Shown: positions 9,201 through 17,106, numbered from the stretch's first letter. The stretch is DNA of 64,000 bases from Shinella granuli (GCF_004341885.1 NZ_SLVX01000003.1:391857-455856); one strand, 5' to 3'. Numbers and translations are program-made. Notes: generated from the letters alone by a model not told the origin.

Positions 9201-9300
9201 GAAGATGCGCCCGCCGATGATCTTCTCGAAGCGGGACGCCGACCACCTGATCGCCGTGCTCGAGGAAACCTTCGCCGACGTCACCAAGACGCTCGGCTGA
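6250..9300 (+). CDS. APH-type kinase / M23-like domain / class III PLP aminotransferase fusion
   Basis: 1016 aa from the ATG at 6250 (GAGG 6 bases upstream; another ATG at 6244). Three domains are visible. Residues about 20-330 are a choline/hydroxylysine-kinase-like phosphotransferase, with HNDANDWNVL near 204 and IDFGDA near 226. Residues about 420-560 are an M23 (LytM-like) fold retaining HLGLD near 440 and HLHL near 531. Residues about 585-1010 are a class III aminotransferase with PLP lysine K854 in TMGKPIGDG. The aminotransferase half resembles AGXT2L phospho-lyases (ethanolamine-phosphate or phosphohydroxylysine phospho-lyase). A kinase fused to a phospho-lyase suggests phosphorylation of a hydroxylated amine followed by beta-elimination. 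Such fusions are known in proteobacteria; the substrate here is inferred, not shown. Confidence 0.85.
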   Translation: MNDMLKTTPDFSIDAAAALLAEHYGLSGTLSPLASERDQNFKVETAEGTFILKIVNAAEPEVESDFQTALLAHLGAHAGDLPVPHIRPALSGASLASIIGPHGARHRIRLVSWVEGRPLAETERSDAALHGLGRMLGRFDAALKGFMHPGALRDLDWDIRHAGRSAGRLQHVAATEDRALLERFLTRFAAIAPRLAMLRAAVIHNDANDWNVLVDNGDADRISGLIDFGDALHAPIIAEVAIAAAYAGLDHADPIGAAAAIASGFHAEYPLQEEEIDLLYDLIAIRLVTSVTISASRRSHTQDNPYLAISERPAWTLLRKLDRMNPRFATAILRKACGFEAAPGARTVAGWIARNRKALAPLLERPAATYPAALVPYGDPAHPMTVTSAAEQPDAAQAIWEAHCRENGIELGIGPFGEERTVYAGEMFVSRFIEKTRRTRHLGLDLFMAAGTKVFTPLPATVVSVEIEKDPLGYGCLIALRHEPEGCPPFVSLWGHLAHEATGRLKAGERLEAGALVGEMGLPTENGGWAPHLHLQLSTDTNLSATEILGVGEARYLDVWAELFPDASTFAGIAGEFYERHGRSHEEIVKLRRELLLPNLSISYDKPIKFVRGEGVFLIDDSGRAYLDCFNNVCHIGHAHPVVVEAMAKQAETLNTNTRYLHDNIVAYAERLTATLPKELTVAGFVNSGSEANSLALRLMRAHTGRENAITLDWSYHGTTQELIDISPYKFRRKGGKGPKPHVHVAAVPDSYRAPDDWPVEEHGKRFAESVAELIAGMQARGEGPGFFIAESIPSVAGQVFLPEDYLKEVYRLVRAAGGVCIADEVQVGFGRVGSHWWAFETQGVVPDIVTMGKPIGDGHPMAAVVTTRTVTDSFNNGMEYFNTFGGNPVSCAVGLAVLDVIEGQDLRGNALAIGNHLMDAFRAMQARYDVIGDVRGLGLFLGIELVTDRRTKAPATEFARAVSNGARRRGVLMGTEGPHDNVLKMRPPMIFSKRDADHLIAVLEETFADVTKTLG

Positions 9301-9332
9301 GGCGAACGCCACCACCACGCAACACCATGCCA

Positions 9333-9354
9333 CCGGGAAGCATCTTCTTCCCGG
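9333..9354 (+). other. Intercistronic hairpin between the fusion gene and the binding-protein gene
   Basis: CCGGGAAG, a 6-base loop, then CTTCCCGG. No T-run follows, so it is more likely an mRNA-stabilising or processing element than a full terminator. It would permit higher expression of the downstream binding protein, as is common for ABC binding-protein genes. Confidence 0.4.
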
Positions 9355-9395
9355 CCGGGATGACGCATGCCCAGAACCAACAAGGAGGAGAACCC

Positions 9396-10406
9396 ATGAA
9401 GATTGCAACATTGGCCCTGGCAGCCGCCACGCTCGCCGCCGGCACGGCCGCCCATGCCGGCACGCTCGACATCGTCAAGCAGCGCGGCGAGGTGCGCTGC
9501 GGCGTCAGCCAGGGCGTGCTCGGCTTTTCCGTGCCGGACAAGAACGGCGTGTGGGGCGGCTTCGATGTCGATTTCTGCCGCGCCGTCGCTGCCGCCACGC
9601 TCGGCGATCCGGACAAGGTGGCCTATGTGCCGCTCTCCACGAAGGACCGTTTCACGGCGCTGCAATCGGGCGAGGTGGACCTGCTCTCGCGCCAGACGAC
9701 TTGGACGCTGTCGCGCGACACCGATCTCGGCATGAGCTTCGTCGGCGTCAACTACTATGACGGCCAGGCCTTCATGGTCAGCAAGGAGATCGGCGTGAAG
9801 AGCGTCAAGGAGATCTCCGGCGCCTCCGTCTGCACGGAAACCGGCACGACGACCGAGCAGAACATGGCCGACTACTTCAGCGCCAACCAGATCGAATACC
9901 AGGTCATCGCCTTCGAAAAGCCCGACCAGACGGTGCAAGCCTTCAACACCGGCCGCTGCGACGTCTATTCGACCGACGCCTCGGCGCTCTACGCCCAGCG
10001 CCTGACGCTCAACGACCCCGAGCGCTTCGAGGTGCTGCCGGAGGTCATCTCCAAGGAGCCGCTCGGCCCGGCCGTGCGCCAGGGCGACGACCAATGGTTC
10101 AAGATCGTGCGCTGGACGCTGTTCGCGCTGATCGAGGCGGAGGAGATGGGCATCGGCAAGGACAATGCGGCAAAGCTCGTCGAAAGCGGCACCGTCGCGC
10201 AGAAGCGCTTCCTCGGCATCGACAGCGAGGCCGGCAAGGCGATGGGCCTTGATCCGAATTGGGCCTACCAGGCCGTCTCGGCTGTCGGCAATTATGGCGA
10301 GATCTTCGAGCGCCACCTCGGCAAGGACAGTCCGCTGAAGATCGACCGCGGCCTCAACCGGCTGTGGAGCGACGGCGGCCTGATGTACGCCCCGCCCGCC
10401 CGCTGA
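9396..10406 (+). CDS. Polar amino-acid ABC transporter binding protein (AapJ-like)
   Basis: 336 aa from the ATG at 9396, preceded by a strong AAGGAGGAG. It has a signal peptide MKIATLALAAATLAAGTAAHA. The mature protein is an SBP_bac_3 of the longer AapJ/BztA class: VRCGVSQGVLGFSVPD, then GVWGGFDVDFCRAVAAATLGD. AapJ normally serves a general L-amino-acid importer (AapQMP), but no permease or ATPase gene lies here, so it is an orphan that must use a transporter encoded elsewhere. It lies 95 bases after the fusion gene and is probably co-transcribed, delivering the amino acid that locus degrades. Confidence 0.88.
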   Translation: MKIATLALAAATLAAGTAAHAGTLDIVKQRGEVRCGVSQGVLGFSVPDKNGVWGGFDVDFCRAVAAATLGDPDKVAYVPLSTKDRFTALQSGEVDLLSRQTTWTLSRDTDLGMSFVGVNYYDGQAFMVSKEIGVKSVKEISGASVCTETGTTTEQNMADYFSANQIEYQVIAFEKPDQTVQAFNTGRCDVYSTDASALYAQRLTLNDPERFEVLPEVISKEPLGPAVRQGDDQWFKIVRWTLFALIEAEEMGIGKDNAAKLVESGTVAQKRFLGIDSEAGKAMGLDPNWAYQAVSAVGNYGEIFERHLGKDSPLKIDRGLNRLWSDGGLMYAPPAR

Positions 10407-10417
10407 AAATCGGGGAA

Positions 10418-10447
10418 ACGCCGCAGGAACGATCCTGCGGCGTTTTT
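10418..10447. terminator. Rho-independent terminator between aapJ-like gene and nnrR
   Basis: An 11-base perfect stem (ACGCCGCAGGA / TCCTGCGGCGT) around a 4-base loop, followed by a T5 run on the plus strand. It lies just after the binding-protein stop and between convergent genes. The minus-strand side has only a weak T stretch. Confidence 0.85.
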
Positions 10448-10452
10448 GCATT

Positions 10453-11154
10453 TTATTCGCGCGTGCCCTCGGCGAGCGCCGAAAGCCCCGCCATGTCGCG
10501 GATCAGCAATTTCTGCCGCCCCCCCTCGACGAGGCCGCGCGCTTCCCAGGCGCTGAGGATGCGCGAGATCGTGTGCAGCGTCGTGCCGGTCATCTCGGCG
10601 ATATCCTGCCGCGAGATCGGGAAGTCGATGCGGATACCGGCCTCTTCCTTCCGCCCGGCCTGCTGGGACAAACGAAGCACGGCATGCGCCACCCGGCGCT
10701 CCACCTCCTGCGTCGACATCTCGCGGATACGGGTATGGGCCTCTTCCAGCCGCTGGCCGATCGTCTGCATGGCCGTGACGGCAAGGCGGGGATTCTGCTC
10801 GACGAAATGCGGCCAGAGATCCGTCGGCCAGCCGAGGATGACGCTTTCCGTCGCCGCCCGCGCGGTGCCCGGATAGTCCGTGCGCTGCAGCGCCTTGGCA
10901 AAGCCGAAGAGGTCGCCGGGATGCACGACGCGCACGATGATCTGCTGGCCGTCCTCCGTCACCTGCGTCACCTTCAGCCGGCCGTGCAGCAGGAGGAAGA
11001 AGCTCGCCGCCTGCTGGCCCTGTTCGAAGACGGCGTCGCCCTGCGCCACGCGGCGCGCCGTCGCATGGGTCAGCAGCCTGTCGAGGTCCTCGTCGCTCAT
11101 CCTGTCGAACAGGGCAAGCGAGCGGACGACGGTCCGGTCGATCTTCACAGCCAA
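10453..11154 (-). CDS. nnrR: Crp/Fnr-family regulator, NnrR-like
   Basis: 233 aa. It has a cyclic-nucleotide-type beta-roll (about residues 15-125), a dimer helix and a C-terminal HTH (SRQDIAEMTGTTLHTISRIL near 178-198). There is no cysteine anywhere, which excludes a classical [4Fe-4S] FNR and fits NnrR, the NO-responsive regulator of nir and nor genes in rhizobia and Rhodobacter. Its location beside nirV-nirK matches, as I recall, the S. meliloti nir/nor cluster. It is the likely reader of the TTG-N8-CAA sites in this region. No such site is visible before its own start; it may be co-transcribed from nirK-nirV, whose end is 69 bases upstream. Confidence 0.85.
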   Translation of the reverse strand: MAVKIDRTVVRSLALFDRMSDEDLDRLLTHATARRVAQGDAVFEQGQQAASFFLLLHGRLKVTQVTEDGQQIIVRVVHPGDLFGFAKALQRTDYPGTARAATESVILGWPTDLWPHFVEQNPRLAVTAMQTIGQRLEEAHTRIREMSTQEVERRVAHAVLRLSQQAGRKEEAGIRIDFPISRQDIAEMTGTTLHTISRILSAWEARGLVEGGRQKLLIRDMAGLSALAEGTRE

Positions 11155-11223
11155 ATCCCTCTCGCGTGAAAGCTACCGGCTTCTATCACGCCATCCCGCC
11201 GCCTGAAAGTTTGAACATCCCCG

Positions 11224-12138
11224 TCAGAAAGAAAACCCCTTCTCCTTCAAGGCGGCGAGCAGGGGCGCATACCAGCGCGTGTCCTTGACGAGGCGGAAGC
11301 CGACATTGTCCGGCGGCACGCCGACGGCGCAGCCGCCGCCCTTCGGGTTGCGCACGAACGAGCTCATCGCCGCCCGGTGCTTGCCGCTGGCAATGTAGAT
11401 GCCGCACGACGACACGTCGTTCACCACCCTGCCCGCCTTATCGAGATTGACGCGCCGATGGCAGGTCGCCGTCCATTCCCAGACATTGCCGGCGAAATCG
11501 GCAAGGCCGAACTCGTTTTCGCCGAAGCGGCCGAGCGGCTGGGGAACGGGATCGCGCGAGGCCTTGCGCGCCGCCTCGCGGCGATAGTCCGCAAGCCAGC
11601 GCTCGGCCGGATTGGTGCTGTTGATGTCGACGCCGAGCGCATCGTCGGGAAAGCGCGTGCCGGCGGCGAAGGCAAGATCCTCGTCACGCGGCAGGGTCCA
11701 GATCTCGCCGGTGCGGGCGCTCAGCCAGCCGGCATAGGCCATCGCATCGTCATAGCTGACGCCCGTCGCCGGCGCCGTGGCCGCTTCCGCCGGCACGAAG
11801 CCGGGTTCGGCCGGCGCGCAGGCGCCGTCCGCGACGCAGCGCCGATAGTCGGCCGCGCTCACCTGGTATTTCATGATGGTGAGCGGGCGCCGCATGGTGA
11901 CCGTCTTGATCGGCCCGTCGACGGCAAAGCCGTTGCGGAAGAATTCGCCGCTCTCGCGGTATTCGAAACGGCGCGGCGCGATCTCCACCGTCATCGGCTC
12001 GTCCAGCACGGGACCGGCGGGCGTAGCGCCGATAAGATCCGTCTTCACCGCGATCCCGCCGGCAAGCGCGGCGAGGAGCAGCGCGGGAAGGGCGAGCGAT
12101 GTCCAGGTAGTGACGGGTTTCGAAGTCAGTGCAGCCAT
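11224..12138 (-). CDS. nirV: NirV, SUMF1/FGE-fold protein associated with nitrite reductase
   Basis: 304 aa from the ATG at 12138, with AAGGAGG 5 bases upstream; an in-frame ATG at 12156 lacks this. An N-terminal hydrophobic segment (about residues 14-35) is a signal anchor, placing the rest in the periplasm. The remainder is a formylglycine-generating-enzyme (SUMF1) fold with FAGNVWEWTA and the C-terminal NVGFRLV. The paired catalytic cysteines of true FGEs are not evident. NirV is found beside nirK in many denitrifiers; its role is unproven (maturation of NirK has been proposed). It follows nirK by about 133 bases, probably in the same transcript. Confidence 0.88.
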   Translation of the reverse strand: MAALTSKPVTTWTSLALPALLLAALAGGIAVKTDLIGATPAGPVLDEPMTVEIAPRRFEYRESGEFFRNGFAVDGPIKTVTMRRPLTIMKYQVSAADYRRCVADGACAPAEPGFVPAEAATAPATGVSYDDAMAYAGWLSARTGEIWTLPRDEDLAFAAGTRFPDDALGVDINSTNPAERWLADYRREAARKASRDPVPQPLGRFGENEFGLADFAGNVWEWTATCHRRVNLDKAGRVVNDVSSCGIYIASGKHRAAMSSFVRNPKGGGCAVGVPPDNVGFRLVKDTRWYAPLLAALKEKGFSF

Positions 12139-12202
12139 GACGGCCTCCTTGCGCATCGCCCGGACGATCGTTCGGCATCCGGGACGGGCGCCGCTTTCGG
12201 AC

Positions 12203-12252
12203 CGGGCCGCCGGCGGCGGCCCGCATTGGCACGCCCGCCCTCACGGGCGGGC
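12203..12252 (-). other. Two GC-rich hairpins between nirK and nirV
   Basis: Two perfect inverted repeats lie in the nirK-nirV gap: GCCCGCCC/GGGCGGGC with loop TCAC (12233-12252), and CGGGCCGCC/GGCGGCCCG with a 3-base loop (12203-12223). Neither has a downstream T-run on the minus strand, so they look like mRNA-stabilising or expression-tuning structures that favour nirK over nirV rather than terminators. Confidence 0.45.
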
Positions 12253-12271
12253 ATGCCGGCAGCACGGGGCG

Positions 12272-13414
12272 TCAGGCGCCGCTCGGCGGCGTGACCGAGG
12301 TCATCAGGTCGTCGTTCCACTCGCCGGTGACCGTGAAGTGGGCGGCAGCGCCCAGCTCGAAGGCCTCGATCAGGTTGTGGTTGACATAGGCGTAGATGCC
12401 GGGCTGCTCGAAGGTGTAGAAGGCAGCGCCCGCCGTACCGCCCGGGATGAACCAGGTCTCCTGGTCGACGTCAGGCACGTTGCGGAACTTGCCGGTCGCC
12501 CAGACATAGTCGCCATGTCCGCCGATCAGGTGCGGCCTGGTATCGCGGTTGGCCTGCGAATGCACGATCAGCACCTTCTCGCCCACCTTGGCCTGCAGGG
12601 CATTGTCGCCGGTCAGCGCCCCGACGGCGCCGTTGAAGACGATGTGGCTCGGGGTCAGCGTGCGCATGACTTCGAGCGTATCGGCATACGATTCGCCGAC
12701 GCTCGGATACCTCTTGTAGTTCCCTTCGGCATCGCGCGGCACGTAGAAATCCTGCTCGCCGACATAGTAGACCCGGTCATAGGTCAGCTCCTTGCCGTGC
12801 CCGTCCGTCAGGCCTTCGCGCGGCAGCACCATGATGGCACCGTTCATGCCCGAGGTGACGTGCCAGGGCACCATTCCGGGAGGTGCGCAGTGGTAGACGA
12901 AGACGCCGGCCTTGGTGGCCTTGAAGCGCAGCACCGTGCGTTCACCGGGGTTGACCACGGTCAGCGCGCCGCCGCCGAGCGCACCCGTTGCCGAGTGGAA
13001 GTCGATATTGTGCTGCAATTCGTTGGTGTCGGGGTTGATCAGCGTCAGCTCGACATAGTCGTTCTGGTGCACGACCATCAGCGGGCCGGGAACCGAGCCG
13101 TTGAAGGTCATCGCATGGACCTCGGTGCCCTTGTCGTCGAGGATCATCTTCTTTTCCTCGATCGTCATGGTGAATTCGTAGACTTTCGGTCCGCCTTCGG
13201 CCTTCTGTGTGTGGGCGTGAACGAAGGGCGGCTTGACCAGCTCGACCTTCACGCGTTCCAGCTTGGCGATGTCGGCCGCCGTTGCGGCTGCATTTGTCTC
13301 GATGGCGCCGCCTTCCGCTCGCGCCATCGACGCCGCAATGATCGGCGTCAGGACGCCGGCAAAGGCGGCTCCGCCCAGGATGGTGCGGCGTGTCATCTGA
13401 AACTGCTCGGTCAT
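12272..13414 (-). CDS. nirK: Copper-containing nitrite reductase NirK
   Basis: 380 aa periplasmic enzyme reducing nitrite to NO. The start is the ATG at 13414, which precedes a Tat signal ([14 protein letters not shown]); the frame is open further upstream without meaning. All copper ligands of the trimeric green/blue NirK family are present: type 1 Cu H135, C176, H185, M190; type 2 Cu H140, H175, H346; catalytic D138 and H295. These equal A. faecalis numbering plus 40. It is the first gene of a leftward unit with nirV and perhaps nnrR. A TTG-N8-CAA site lies 78 bases before the start. Confidence 0.97.
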   Translation of the reverse strand: MTEQFQMTRRTILGGAAFAGVLTPIIAASMARAEGGAIETNAAATAADIAKLERVKVELVKPPFVHAHTQKAEGGPKVYEFTMTIEEKKMILDDKGTEVHAMTFNGSVPGPLMVVHQNDYVELTLINPDTNELQHNIDFHSATGALGGGALTVVNPGERTVLRFKATKAGVFVYHCAPPGMVPWHVTSGMNGAIMVLPREGLTDGHGKELTYDRVYYVGEQDFYVPRDAEGNYKRYPSVGESYADTLEVMRTLTPSHIVFNGAVGALTGDNALQAKVGEKVLIVHSQANRDTRPHLIGGHGDYVWATGKFRNVPDVDQETWFIPGGTAGAAFYTFEQPGIYAYVNHNLIEAFELGAAAHFTVTGEWNDDLMTSVTPPSGA

Positions 13415-13491
13415 TGTTTCTCTCCTTTTGAAAGGACGGAGCGGTGTATCGCCCGGTCCTCTCTGTTCTAGGAGCATTCGCGCCGGCCTCT

Positions 13492-13505
13492 TTGTGATGG
13501 GACAA
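13492..13505 (-). promoter_or_regulatory. FNR/NnrR-type box upstream of nirK
   Basis: TTGTGATGGGACAA fits TTG-N8-CAA, the half-site pattern bound by FNR/NnrR-type regulators, extended here to TTTG...CAAA. It is 78 bases from the nirK start, the normal position for an activator site at about -41 of a promoter. Confidence 0.72.
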
Positions 13506-13554
13506 ACAGGTCCTTCCGGCCGCTGCGGCATTTTGGCAGATGCTGATTTGCTCT

Positions 13555-13568
13555 TTGCCATCTCGCAA
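13555..13568 (+). promoter_or_regulatory. FNR/NnrR-type box upstream of nnrS
   Basis: TTGCCATCTCGCAA, extended to CTTTGC-N6-GCAAAG, a perfect six-base inverted repeat. It is 56 bases from the nnrS start, while the nirK-side box is a separate copy, so this divergent region has one site per direction. Confidence 0.72.
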
Positions 13569-13624
13569 AGAAGCGCCACCGCGGCTGCCCTAGAAAGAGC
13601 TGACAAATGCAAAGGAACACGAAC

Positions 13625-14839
13625 ATGAGTGCAAGCCAAACCACCGCGCGCGTCAGCCGCGCCGTTCCCCGCGGCCTTTCCCGCACCGGCCCGGTGCTGT
13701 TCTCCTATGGCTTCCGGCCGTTCTTCCTCGGCGCCGGCCTGTGGGCGGTTGCCGCCATGGCCTTATGGATCGCAGCGATCACCGGGCATATCGAGCTTGG
13801 GGGCGATTACGGCGCGTCCAACTGGCACGCCCATGAGATGCTGTTCGGCTTTGCCTCCGCCGTGCTCGCCGGTTTCCTGCTGACGGCGGTGCCGAACTGG
13901 ACGGGGCGCCTGCCCGTCTCCGGCTGGCCGCTCTTCGCACTGTTTACACTGTGGTGTGCCGGACGCCTCGCGCTGCTCGTGCCGGACACGATCGGCGTGA
14001 TCGCGGCGGCCGTCATCGACGGGCTCTTCCTGCCGGCGCTGCTTGCCATCTGCACGCGCGAGGTCGTGGCGGGGCGCAAGTGGAAGGACCTCAAGGTGCT
14101 CGGCGGCCTCCTCGCCTTGTCGGTCGCCAACGGCATCTTCCATGTGGCGGCCATCGACGGCGAGCATGACCACATGGCGATCCGCCTTGCCGTCGCCGCC
14201 TATGTCGTGCTGGTGATGATCGTCGGCGGCCGCATCCTGCCGAGCTTCACCCGCAACTGGCTCAACAAGTCCGGCCGCACGGATTTCCCCGTGCCCTACA
14301 ACCGCTTCGACATGGTCGCCATCCTTGCCGGCGTCGGCGCGCTCACCGCCTGGACGCTCGCGCCCGACCGCCCCGGCACCGCCGGCCTCGGCCTGGTCGC
14401 TGCCCTCCTGCATTGCATCCGCCTCCACCGCTGGCGGGGCTGGACGACGCGGCCGGAAAAGCTGCTCGTCATCCTGCATGTCGCCTATGCCTTCGTGCCG
14501 CTCGGCCTCGCGTCCATCGCCCTCAGCGCGCTCGGTTTTCTGGAGGAGCGCTCCGTGCTGCATCTCCTCTCGGTCGGCGCCATCGCCTGCATGATGCTGG
14601 CCGTCATGACACGGGCGAGCCTCGGCCATACCGGCCGCCCATTGCAGGCCTCGCGCCTCACCGTCGCCGCCTATGGCGCGCTGATCCTCTGCGCACTCAT
14701 CCGCCCGCTCGGCGAGGTCTTTCCCGAGGCGAGCCACCTCGTCTACGCCGCCTCCGGGCTGCTCTGGATCGTGGCCTTCGGGCTCTTCTGCCTGGAATAT
14801 GCGCCGATCCTCGCACGCAAGCGCCGCACACCGCTCTGA
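13625..14839 (+). CDS. nnrS: NnrS family heme/copper membrane protein
   Basis: 404 aa from the ATG at 13625 (AAGGA 9 bases upstream; the ATG at 13607 is worse placed). About twelve membrane helices fill the protein, and it has the conserved [11 protein letters not shown] motif near residue 67 and further helix-embedded histidines. NnrS proteins protect against NO stress and are expressed with nir/nor genes under NnrR; biochemistry is limited to heme and copper content. It is divergent from nirK with its own TTG-N8-CAA site, and is followed by a terminator. Confidence 0.92.
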   Translation: MSASQTTARVSRAVPRGLSRTGPVLFSYGFRPFFLGAGLWAVAAMALWIAAITGHIELGGDYGASNWHAHEMLFGFASAVLAGFLLTAVPNWTGRLPVSGWPLFALFTLWCAGRLALLVPDTIGVIAAAVIDGLFLPALLAICTREVVAGRKWKDLKVLGGLLALSVANGIFHVAAIDGEHDHMAIRLAVAAYVVLVMIVGGRILPSFTRNWLNKSGRTDFPVPYNRFDMVAILAGVGALTAWTLAPDRPGTAGLGLVAALLHCIRLHRWRGWTTRPEKLLVILHVAYAFVPLGLASIALSALGFLEERSVLHLLSVGAIACMMLAVMTRASLGHTGRPLQASRLTVAAYGALILCALIRPLGEVFPEASHLVYAASGLLWIVAFGLFCLEYAPILARKRRTPL

Positions 14840-14846
14840 ATGCGAA

Positions 14847-14875
14847 ACGGCCCGGAAGCAGCTCCGGGCCGTTTT
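14847..14875 (+). terminator. Terminator after nnrS
   Basis: A 10-base stem (ACGGCCCGGA / TCCGGGCCGT) with a 6-base loop and a short T4 run on the plus strand. It lies directly after the nnrS stop and just before the end of the convergent DUF59 gene. Confidence 0.78.
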
Positions 14876-14879
14876 CTGC

Positions 14880-15179
14880 CTAGCCTTCCGCCGCCATCAT
14901 CTCCGGCGTCCAGGGCGGCTCGTAGGTCAGCCGCACCTCGGCATATTCGACGCCCGGCACGTACCAGACACAATTGGCCACCGCATCCTTGAGGTAAGCG
15001 CTCGCCGGGCAGCCCCGCGTCGTCGTCGTCATGGCGATGCGCGCGATGCCGCCCTCCTCCACCGCGATCTCGTAGATCAGGCCGAGATCGACGATGTTGC
15101 GGCCGATTTCCGGGTCGATGATCATGCGCAGGGCATTGCGGATGGCCTCGGTCAGTGCAGCCTTCTCGTCCTCGTCCAT
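14880..15179 (-). CDS. DUF59/MIP18-family metal-sulfur cluster assembly protein
   Basis: 99 aa, a complete single-domain DUF59 (FeS_assembly_P/PaaD-like) protein with DPEIGRNIVDLGLIYEI near residue 21 and the family cysteine in TTRGCPASAYL near 56. Relatives (SufT, PaaD, MIP18) help insert iron-sulfur or other metal clusters. It is the last gene of the four-gene leftward operon with two DUF2249 proteins and a membrane protein, 4 bases after the preceding stop. In this setting it may serve maturation or repair of metalloproteins damaged by NO; that is inference. Confidence 0.85.
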   Translation of the reverse strand: MDEDEKAALTEAIRNALRMIIDPEIGRNIVDLGLIYEIAVEEGGIARIAMTTTTRGCPASAYLKDAVANCVWYVPGVEYAEVRLTYEPPWTPEMMAAEG

Positions 15180-15183
15180 CGGA

Positions 15184-15717
15184 TCACGCCTTCGCCCGGC
15201 CGGCCCGCACCAGGATGCGATAGGCCGAACCCGTCTCGTCGAAATTGCCGGCCCACTGGTGGCCGCGCTTCGTCAATTCGGGGAACAGGAACAGTGGCTC
15301 GCGGGACAGGAGCGCGAAGAGGACCTCGCCCGGCTCCAGCGTCTCGGCCGCCGCAAGGATGCGGACCATCGGCTCGGGCGGATCGAGGTCGCTGAGGTCG
15401 AGATGAAGCGAGGGATCCGGCCAGGTCTCCGGGCGGTCCGCATTGTCGGAGGTCTCGACCGGCGCGGCCGCCTGCTGCGGCGTGAAGAGGACCTCCCAAT
15501 CACCGCCCTCGATCTCATGGGCCTCATGGTCGAAGCCGCGGCTCGCCATGACGCGGAACAGCGGCTGGGGACGGAAGGTGGCGAAGAGCCGGAGCCCCTG
15601 CCCGGGGCCGAGCGACTGCACCGCCTCCATGATCGCCTGGAACGGCTCGCCGCCGCTTTCCAAGATCGGCCGCACGTCGAGGGTCTTGGGGGCGATGGCG
15701 TTTGAGACGTCGGACAT
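15184..15717 (-). CDS. Tandem DUF2249 protein
   Basis: 177 aa made of two DUF2249 (TusA-like alpha/beta) units. The first is about residues 12-75 (LDVRPILESGGEPF, then GDWEVLF); the second is about 103-172 (LDLSDLDPPEPM, then SAYRILV). A proline/acid-rich linker joins them. DUF2249 proteins often occur with denitrification and hemerythrin genes; their function is unknown. It is 3 bases after the membrane-protein gene. It differs from the 92-aa single-domain copy at the head of the operon by lacking the cysteine-rich tail. Confidence 0.82.
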   Translation of the reverse strand: MSDVSNAIAPKTLDVRPILESGGEPFQAIMEAVQSLGPGQGLRLFATFRPQPLFRVMASRGFDHEAHEIEGGDWEVLFTPQQAAAPVETSDNADRPETWPDPSLHLDLSDLDPPEPMVRILAAAETLEPGEVLFALLSREPLFLFPELTKRGHQWAGNFDETGSAYRILVRAGRAKA

Positions 15718-15720
15718 CGG

Positions 15721-17073
15721 TTATCTCCTTGAAACAAATGTAGGCAGGAAGAGATGGGGGCGCACCGTGCCGACCGGCGCCCGCAGCGCTTTCGGCACGA
15801 TGCAAAGCCGGCGCGCGCGGATGAATTCTCCTATCAACCCCAGCGTCGCGGCCAGTTGCACGAGGACCGCCGCGCGAAAAACGCCGGAAGCCTCCGCGAA
15901 AAGCGCGAGCGTGGCCGCCGCCACCGCGCCGTAGTAGAACCAGAACAGGACGCGACCACGCCCTTCATCGACCAGATCCTGCACGCGCGGCACCGGCGCG
16001 CGGCCGAGCACCGGCCCATAGGCCTCCAACCATGTCAGGAAGGCGACGATCTTGTAAAGCTGGGCAAGCCCCAGCCCCGTCAGCCAGCCGAAGACGAAAA
16101 GGTAGACGACCGCCGCAAGCCCCTCGCCCGCCCGGATGCCGGGCAGGTTGAGCAGGGCAACGGACAGCACAAGTGCGCCAAAGGCGGCGAACGTCGCCCG
16201 GATGTTCAGTTCCGCCTGCTTGCGCTTGCGCGCCCGGTAGAGATGCACGACGTCGCCGCCGTAGAGCAGCGCCGCGGCAAGCGTCAGAAGGAGGGCGGCG
16301 GCAAACAGCGCCGTCACGCCGGAGGCAGCGAGAAGGACGACCGGAATGCAGGCGGCGACAAGCCCGATGGCAAGGCTTGCCGCCCACCAGACGATGCGGC
16401 TCGTCGGCCGCTCCGTCTCGGGCGCCAGCAGGAACATGGCGAGCAGCCGGTAGCTGACGCCGACCGCGGTGACGCTCAGCCAGCCGCCAAGGCCCAGCGC
16501 CGCATGCAAATCCACGCCGTCGGTGACGAGCCGGACAAGCAACAGGCTGTCGCTGGTGCCGGAAAGGGCAAGCGTGAAAGCGAAACCGGCAAGGGCCGCG
16601 CCGACGAGCGCCGACAGCCCGACGGCGACGAAGCGCGCCGGCAGCGGCAGGGGCCGCGCCGCAAGAAGCGTGGCGGCAAGGATGGCGGCGAGGAGGACGA
16701 AACCGGCCAGCAGCAATCCGCCCCCCACCGGCAGGAGCGCGAGCGGCAGGTCGATGGCGCCGGACAGCGCCACGAAGCCCCCGACCAGCACGCAGAGCCC
16801 GGCAACGATCAGAAGCAAGGCAGGCGCCGCAAACCGCCCGCCGACCAGCGGGCGGGCGATCAGCACCGGCACGAACTGCAGGAGCGCCCCCGCCATCAGG
16901 AGGCTCAGCCACCCGATCGCGAGGACATGGACGAGCACCAGGGTTTCCGGCGCGCTGACGGCGACGGCCGGATAGCCGTAGCCCGCCAGCATCAGGCCCT
17001 GACCTGCGACGAGCATCAGACAGGCCAGGGCGAAATAGGACATGGTCCAGCGGGAGAGCGTCGCGCCCTGCAT
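15721..17073 (-). CDS. Polytopic membrane protein, NnrS-like, in the denitrification cluster
   Basis: 450 aa with about twelve hydrophobic helices. Conserved-looking helix histidines occur in LVHVLAIGWL near residue 47 and LHAALGLGGWL near 190, reminiscent of heme-copper-oxidase-like and NnrS proteins, but the NnrS HAHE motif is absent. I do not recognise a named function. Position in an operon of DUF2249 and DUF59 proteins with an FNR/NnrR-type box upstream suggests a role in NO handling or metal/heme supply to respiratory enzymes. Proteins of this kind are usually annotated hypothetical. Confidence 0.75.
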   Translation of the reverse strand: MQGATLSRWTMSYFALACLMLVAGQGLMLAGYGYPAVAVSAPETLVLVHVLAIGWLSLLMAGALLQFVPVLIARPLVGGRFAAPALLLIVAGLCVLVGGFVALSGAIDLPLALLPVGGGLLLAGFVLLAAILAATLLAARPLPLPARFVAVGLSALVGAALAGFAFTLALSGTSDSLLLVRLVTDGVDLHAALGLGGWLSVTAVGVSYRLLAMFLLAPETERPTSRIVWWAASLAIGLVAACIPVVLLAASGVTALFAAALLLTLAAALLYGGDVVHLYRARKRKQAELNIRATFAAFGALVLSVALLNLPGIRAGEGLAAVVYLFVFGWLTGLGLAQLYKIVAFLTWLEAYGPVLGRAPVPRVQDLVDEGRGRVLFWFYYGAVAAATLALFAEASGVFRAAVLVQLAATLGLIGEFIRARRLCIVPKALRAPVGTVRPHLFLPTFVSRR

Positions 17074-17106
17074 AAGGTTTCCCCTTCGCCGTGTGCCGTC
17101 TGCTGC

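Noticed and set aside
10453..11154. The Crp/Fnr protein as an oxygen-sensing FNR.
   Set aside because: It contains no cysteine, so it cannot bind the FNR [4Fe-4S] cluster; NnrR-type is the better reading.
11224..12138. NirV as the formylglycine-generating enzyme for the sulfatase at 52652.
   Set aside because: The catalytic cysteine pair is not visible and an N-terminal anchor puts it outside the cytoplasm, whereas the sulfatase appears cytoplasmic.
12233..12252. nirK-nirV hairpins as terminators.
   Set aside because: No T-run on the coding strand, and nirV most likely depends on nirK transcription.
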